This document shows, piece after piece, positions 62,306 to 64,000 of a DNA stretch of 64,000 bases. Positions within the stretch are counted from its first letter, which is position 1, and the number at the start of each line of letters is the position of its first letter. The stretch is from CBDHDJ01 sp965261645 (GTDB lineage Bacteria > Pseudomonadota > Alphaproteobacteria > SHVV01), in NCBI GenBank assembly GCA_965261645.1, contig CBDHDJ010000003.1:930001-994000 (forward strand), given 5' to 3'. Under the pieces are notes generated by a model that worked only from the letters and a program-made list of their open reading frames with translations, ran no database searches and was not told the DNA's origin. The position numbers were made by a program, and so were the translations under genes.

Positions 62306-63781
62306 TCAATTGACGGCAAATCGTTGGCTCGGCCACGGGTGTCGGATTTCCAGCGTGGGCCAGTATTTCGCTGTCAGTCGCTCCATACGGTCCCCGCTGT
62401 AGCGGTCCTTCTGCGATCTGCGGCGCAGAGTCCTGAGCCACAGTACTTTCAGTCGTTGCACGAAACGCCCCAGATATCGGTAGCTGGTTGGAACGGCAAA
62501 GTAGTTCAGCCATCCATCAAGTACCTGTCCCAGCCACCGCGCGGTCTGGTTTACGCCGTCGTGCATCCGCCTGCGAAGCTCCTCCTTTATTCGCTTCAGG
62601 GTGCGCGCCATCCGCTTCGAGACCGGCTTGCGCCCCAACTGGAACCGCCCCTTCCTGTCCTTCGCGCAGTAGTGCGTGAAGCCCAGAAAGTCGAGCGTCT
62701 CCGGTTTGCCCAACCCTCGCCGCTGACGGTTCTCAGTTGCGAACCGCCCGAACTCGATGAGCCGGGTCTTGTCAGGGTGCAGTTCCAGTTCAAAACGTCC
62801 AAGCCGCTCCTTCAGGTCACGCAGAAATCGCTCCGCGTCTTGCTTGTGCTGGAAACCCACCACGAAATCATCGGCGTACCGCACGATGATTGTGTCGCCT
62901 TTGACCTCGTGGCTGCGCCACTTCTTCTGGAACCAGAGATCGAGAACGTAATGCAGGTAGATGTTGGCCAGGATCGGCGAAATCACCGAACCCTGGGGAG
63001 TCCCCCGCATGTTGTCCCGCCACTCGCCATTTTCCATGACGCCGACGTGCAACCACTTGGATATCAGCCTGATGACCCGCTTGTCTCCGATGCGATGTTC
63101 GAGGAACCGGACCAACCAGTCCCGCGAGACATGGTCGAAAAATCCGCGGATATCTGCGTCAGCTATCCAGTTGATCTTACGCCGTTCAATCCCGACCGCG
63201 AGCGCATCAAGCGCGTCGTGCGCCCCACACCCGGGCCGGAACCCATAGCTAAACCCCAGGAACTCCGCCTCGTAAATTGGCGTCAGGATAATCTCCGCCA
63301 CCGCCTTCTGGACAATCTTGTCCTCTATGGCCGCGACGCCGAGCGGTCGTGTGCCGCCATCCGGCTTCGGGATGTTCACCCGCCGTGATGGCGTCGCCCG
63401 GTACGCTCCCGAGTGCACGCGGTCGTGCAGGGCGGCCAACCGGCCTTCCAACCCTCCCTCGTACATCCCCCACGTCATGCCATCCGCACCTGCCGCCGCG
63501 TCCTTCTTCAACGCGAAGAACGCCCAGCGCAGCGCATCGACCGTAACGTGGTGGAGAAGCGCCGTCAGACGCTCCCGTGGCTCCCGTTGTACAAACTGCC
63601 GTATCCGGTCGGCCGCTTGTGACACGCTTTCCCGGTCCTGCGTCCGGCGCATGCTTTGGCTTTCCAGATTCCCCTTGGGCTCGGTCCTTCGCTCCATCGG
63701 CTCCGCCGGAACAGGCCTCCCTTTGTTCGCCGACTTCATCGCTACTACTCCCGAGTCTGACTTCTCCATGCCGTTCGTCAT
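62306..63781 (-). CDS. ltrA: Group II intron reverse transcriptase/maturase
   Basis: 491 residues from MTNGMEKSDSGVVAMKSAN, after AAAGGAGGAATCC. RT motifs are IPKPDGGTRPLGV, YGFRPGCGAHDAL, the catalytic IVRYADDFVVGF and LDFLGFTHYCA. Domain X follows (WLNYFAVPTSYRYL). There is no HNH endonuclease domain, so it is of the endonuclease-lacking type. The stop lies about 10 bases before domain V. Intact, so the intron may be mobile. Confidence 0.95.
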   Translation of the reverse strand: MTNGMEKSDSGVVAMKSANKGRPVPAEPMERRTEPKGNLESQSMRRTQDRESVSQAADRIRQFVQREPRERLTALLHHVTVDALRWAFFALKKDAAAGADGMTWGMYEGGLEGRLAALHDRVHSGAYRATPSRRVNIPKPDGGTRPLGVAAIEDKIVQKAVAEIILTPIYEAEFLGFSYGFRPGCGAHDALDALAVGIERRKINWIADADIRGFFDHVSRDWLVRFLEHRIGDKRVIRLISKWLHVGVMENGEWRDNMRGTPQGSVISPILANIYLHYVLDLWFQKKWRSHEVKGDTIIVRYADDFVVGFQHKQDAERFLRDLKERLGRFELELHPDKTRLIEFGRFATENRQRRGLGKPETLDFLGFTHYCAKDRKGRFQLGRKPVSKRMARTLKRIKEELRRRMHDGVNQTARWLGQVLDGWLNYFAVPTSYRYLGRFVQRLKVLWLRTLRRRSQKDRYSGDRMERLTAKYWPTLEIRHPWPSQRFAVN

Positions 63782-64000
63782 CGGTTACGGATTCCTCCTT
63801 TCCTTTGCGATCCCGCTACGACCGCGGGATGACATGGAGACCTCCCAGGTCCCGGCGTGAAAGCCTACGTACGTGCGGTTGGGTTCTTCGACTCCGCAGG
63901 GTCCACTTCCCCCTTACCATGGCGGTGGAAGCGGTGTTGCCTTCGACATACTGGAAAGCCTCGGCACCCTGATTCTCAGACTTTTCGTAGCTCAATCGCC

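Larger units (their letters stand above)
62224..64000 (-). mobile_element. Group II intron, 5' end beyond the window
   Basis: The 3' end is at 62224 (ending CGAT), with a domain VI hairpin whose unpaired A lies eight bases from the end and a domain V of about 33 bases (62263-62295) holding the catalytic AGC. It encodes a reverse transcriptase in domain IV. It interrupts the IS6 transposase fragment. No GTGCG 5' boundary is seen before base 64000 on the minus strand, so the 5' end is outside. Confidence 0.85.

Overview
The window looks like a GC-rich alphaproteobacterial chromosome. The order tRNA-Tyr, tRNA-Gly, tuf, tRNA-Trp, secE, nusG, rplK, rplA, rplJ, rplL, rpoB, rpoC, rpsL, rpsG, fusA on the minus strand is the classical proteobacterial transcription/translation block. 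The 1363-residue RpoB and 1400-residue RpoC sequences are of the alphaproteobacterial type. The genus cannot be named from sequence alone.

Region 1 (1-17273) is this housekeeping block, followed by rlmB and a tRNA-Thr on the plus strand. All of its genes are intact. Oddities are a 21-copy hexanucleotide repeat that gives ribosomal protein L10 a (Gln-Glu)21 tail, an L11 C-terminal extension that overlaps rplA, and a str-operon leader RNA with two strong hairpins downstream of a good promoter.

Region 2 (17500-29960) is a catabolic or oxidative island: a LOV domain lacking its photoactive cysteine, a nitroreductase, a GST, then seven consecutive intact paralogues of a Rieske ring-hydroxylating oxygenase alpha subunit. 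These are followed by a single beta subunit that carries a 75-residue, acid-free, Lys/Arg/Ala-rich histone-H1-like N-terminal tail. No ferredoxin or reductase gene lies nearby. The Rieske half is almost invariant among the seven copies, while the substrate-pocket half varies. This is the strongest candidate here for an undescribed system: one beta subunit serving a bank of alpha subunits.

Region 3 (30003-32447) is two abutting insertion sequences (IS5-like and a broken IS630). The IS630 end truncates a small ORF behind a CaiB-type CoA-transferase.

Region 4 (32676-57437) is a surface-glycan locus, probably for nonulosonic-acid-type sugars. It has ATP sulfurylase, a GT9 glycosyltransferase, two TPR/DUF115-like proteins, a WbuC-like cupin, epimerases, a UDP-galactopyranose-mutase-like flavoenzyme, a TPR-sulfotransferase, methyltransferases, a CMP-sugar synthetase, a B12/radical-SAM enzyme, a class III aminotransferase, a VOC-methyltransferase fusion, a NeuB-like synthase and a sugar isomerase remnant. 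At least seven genes here carry one frameshift or one nonsense codon each, whereas neighbouring regions are clean. Either the locus is decaying or the assembly is locally poor.

Region 5 (57499-64000) is a mobile-element pile: a P4-type integrase, IS3, IS256, an IS6 transposase fragment, and a group II intron inserted in that IS6 gene and running off the window.
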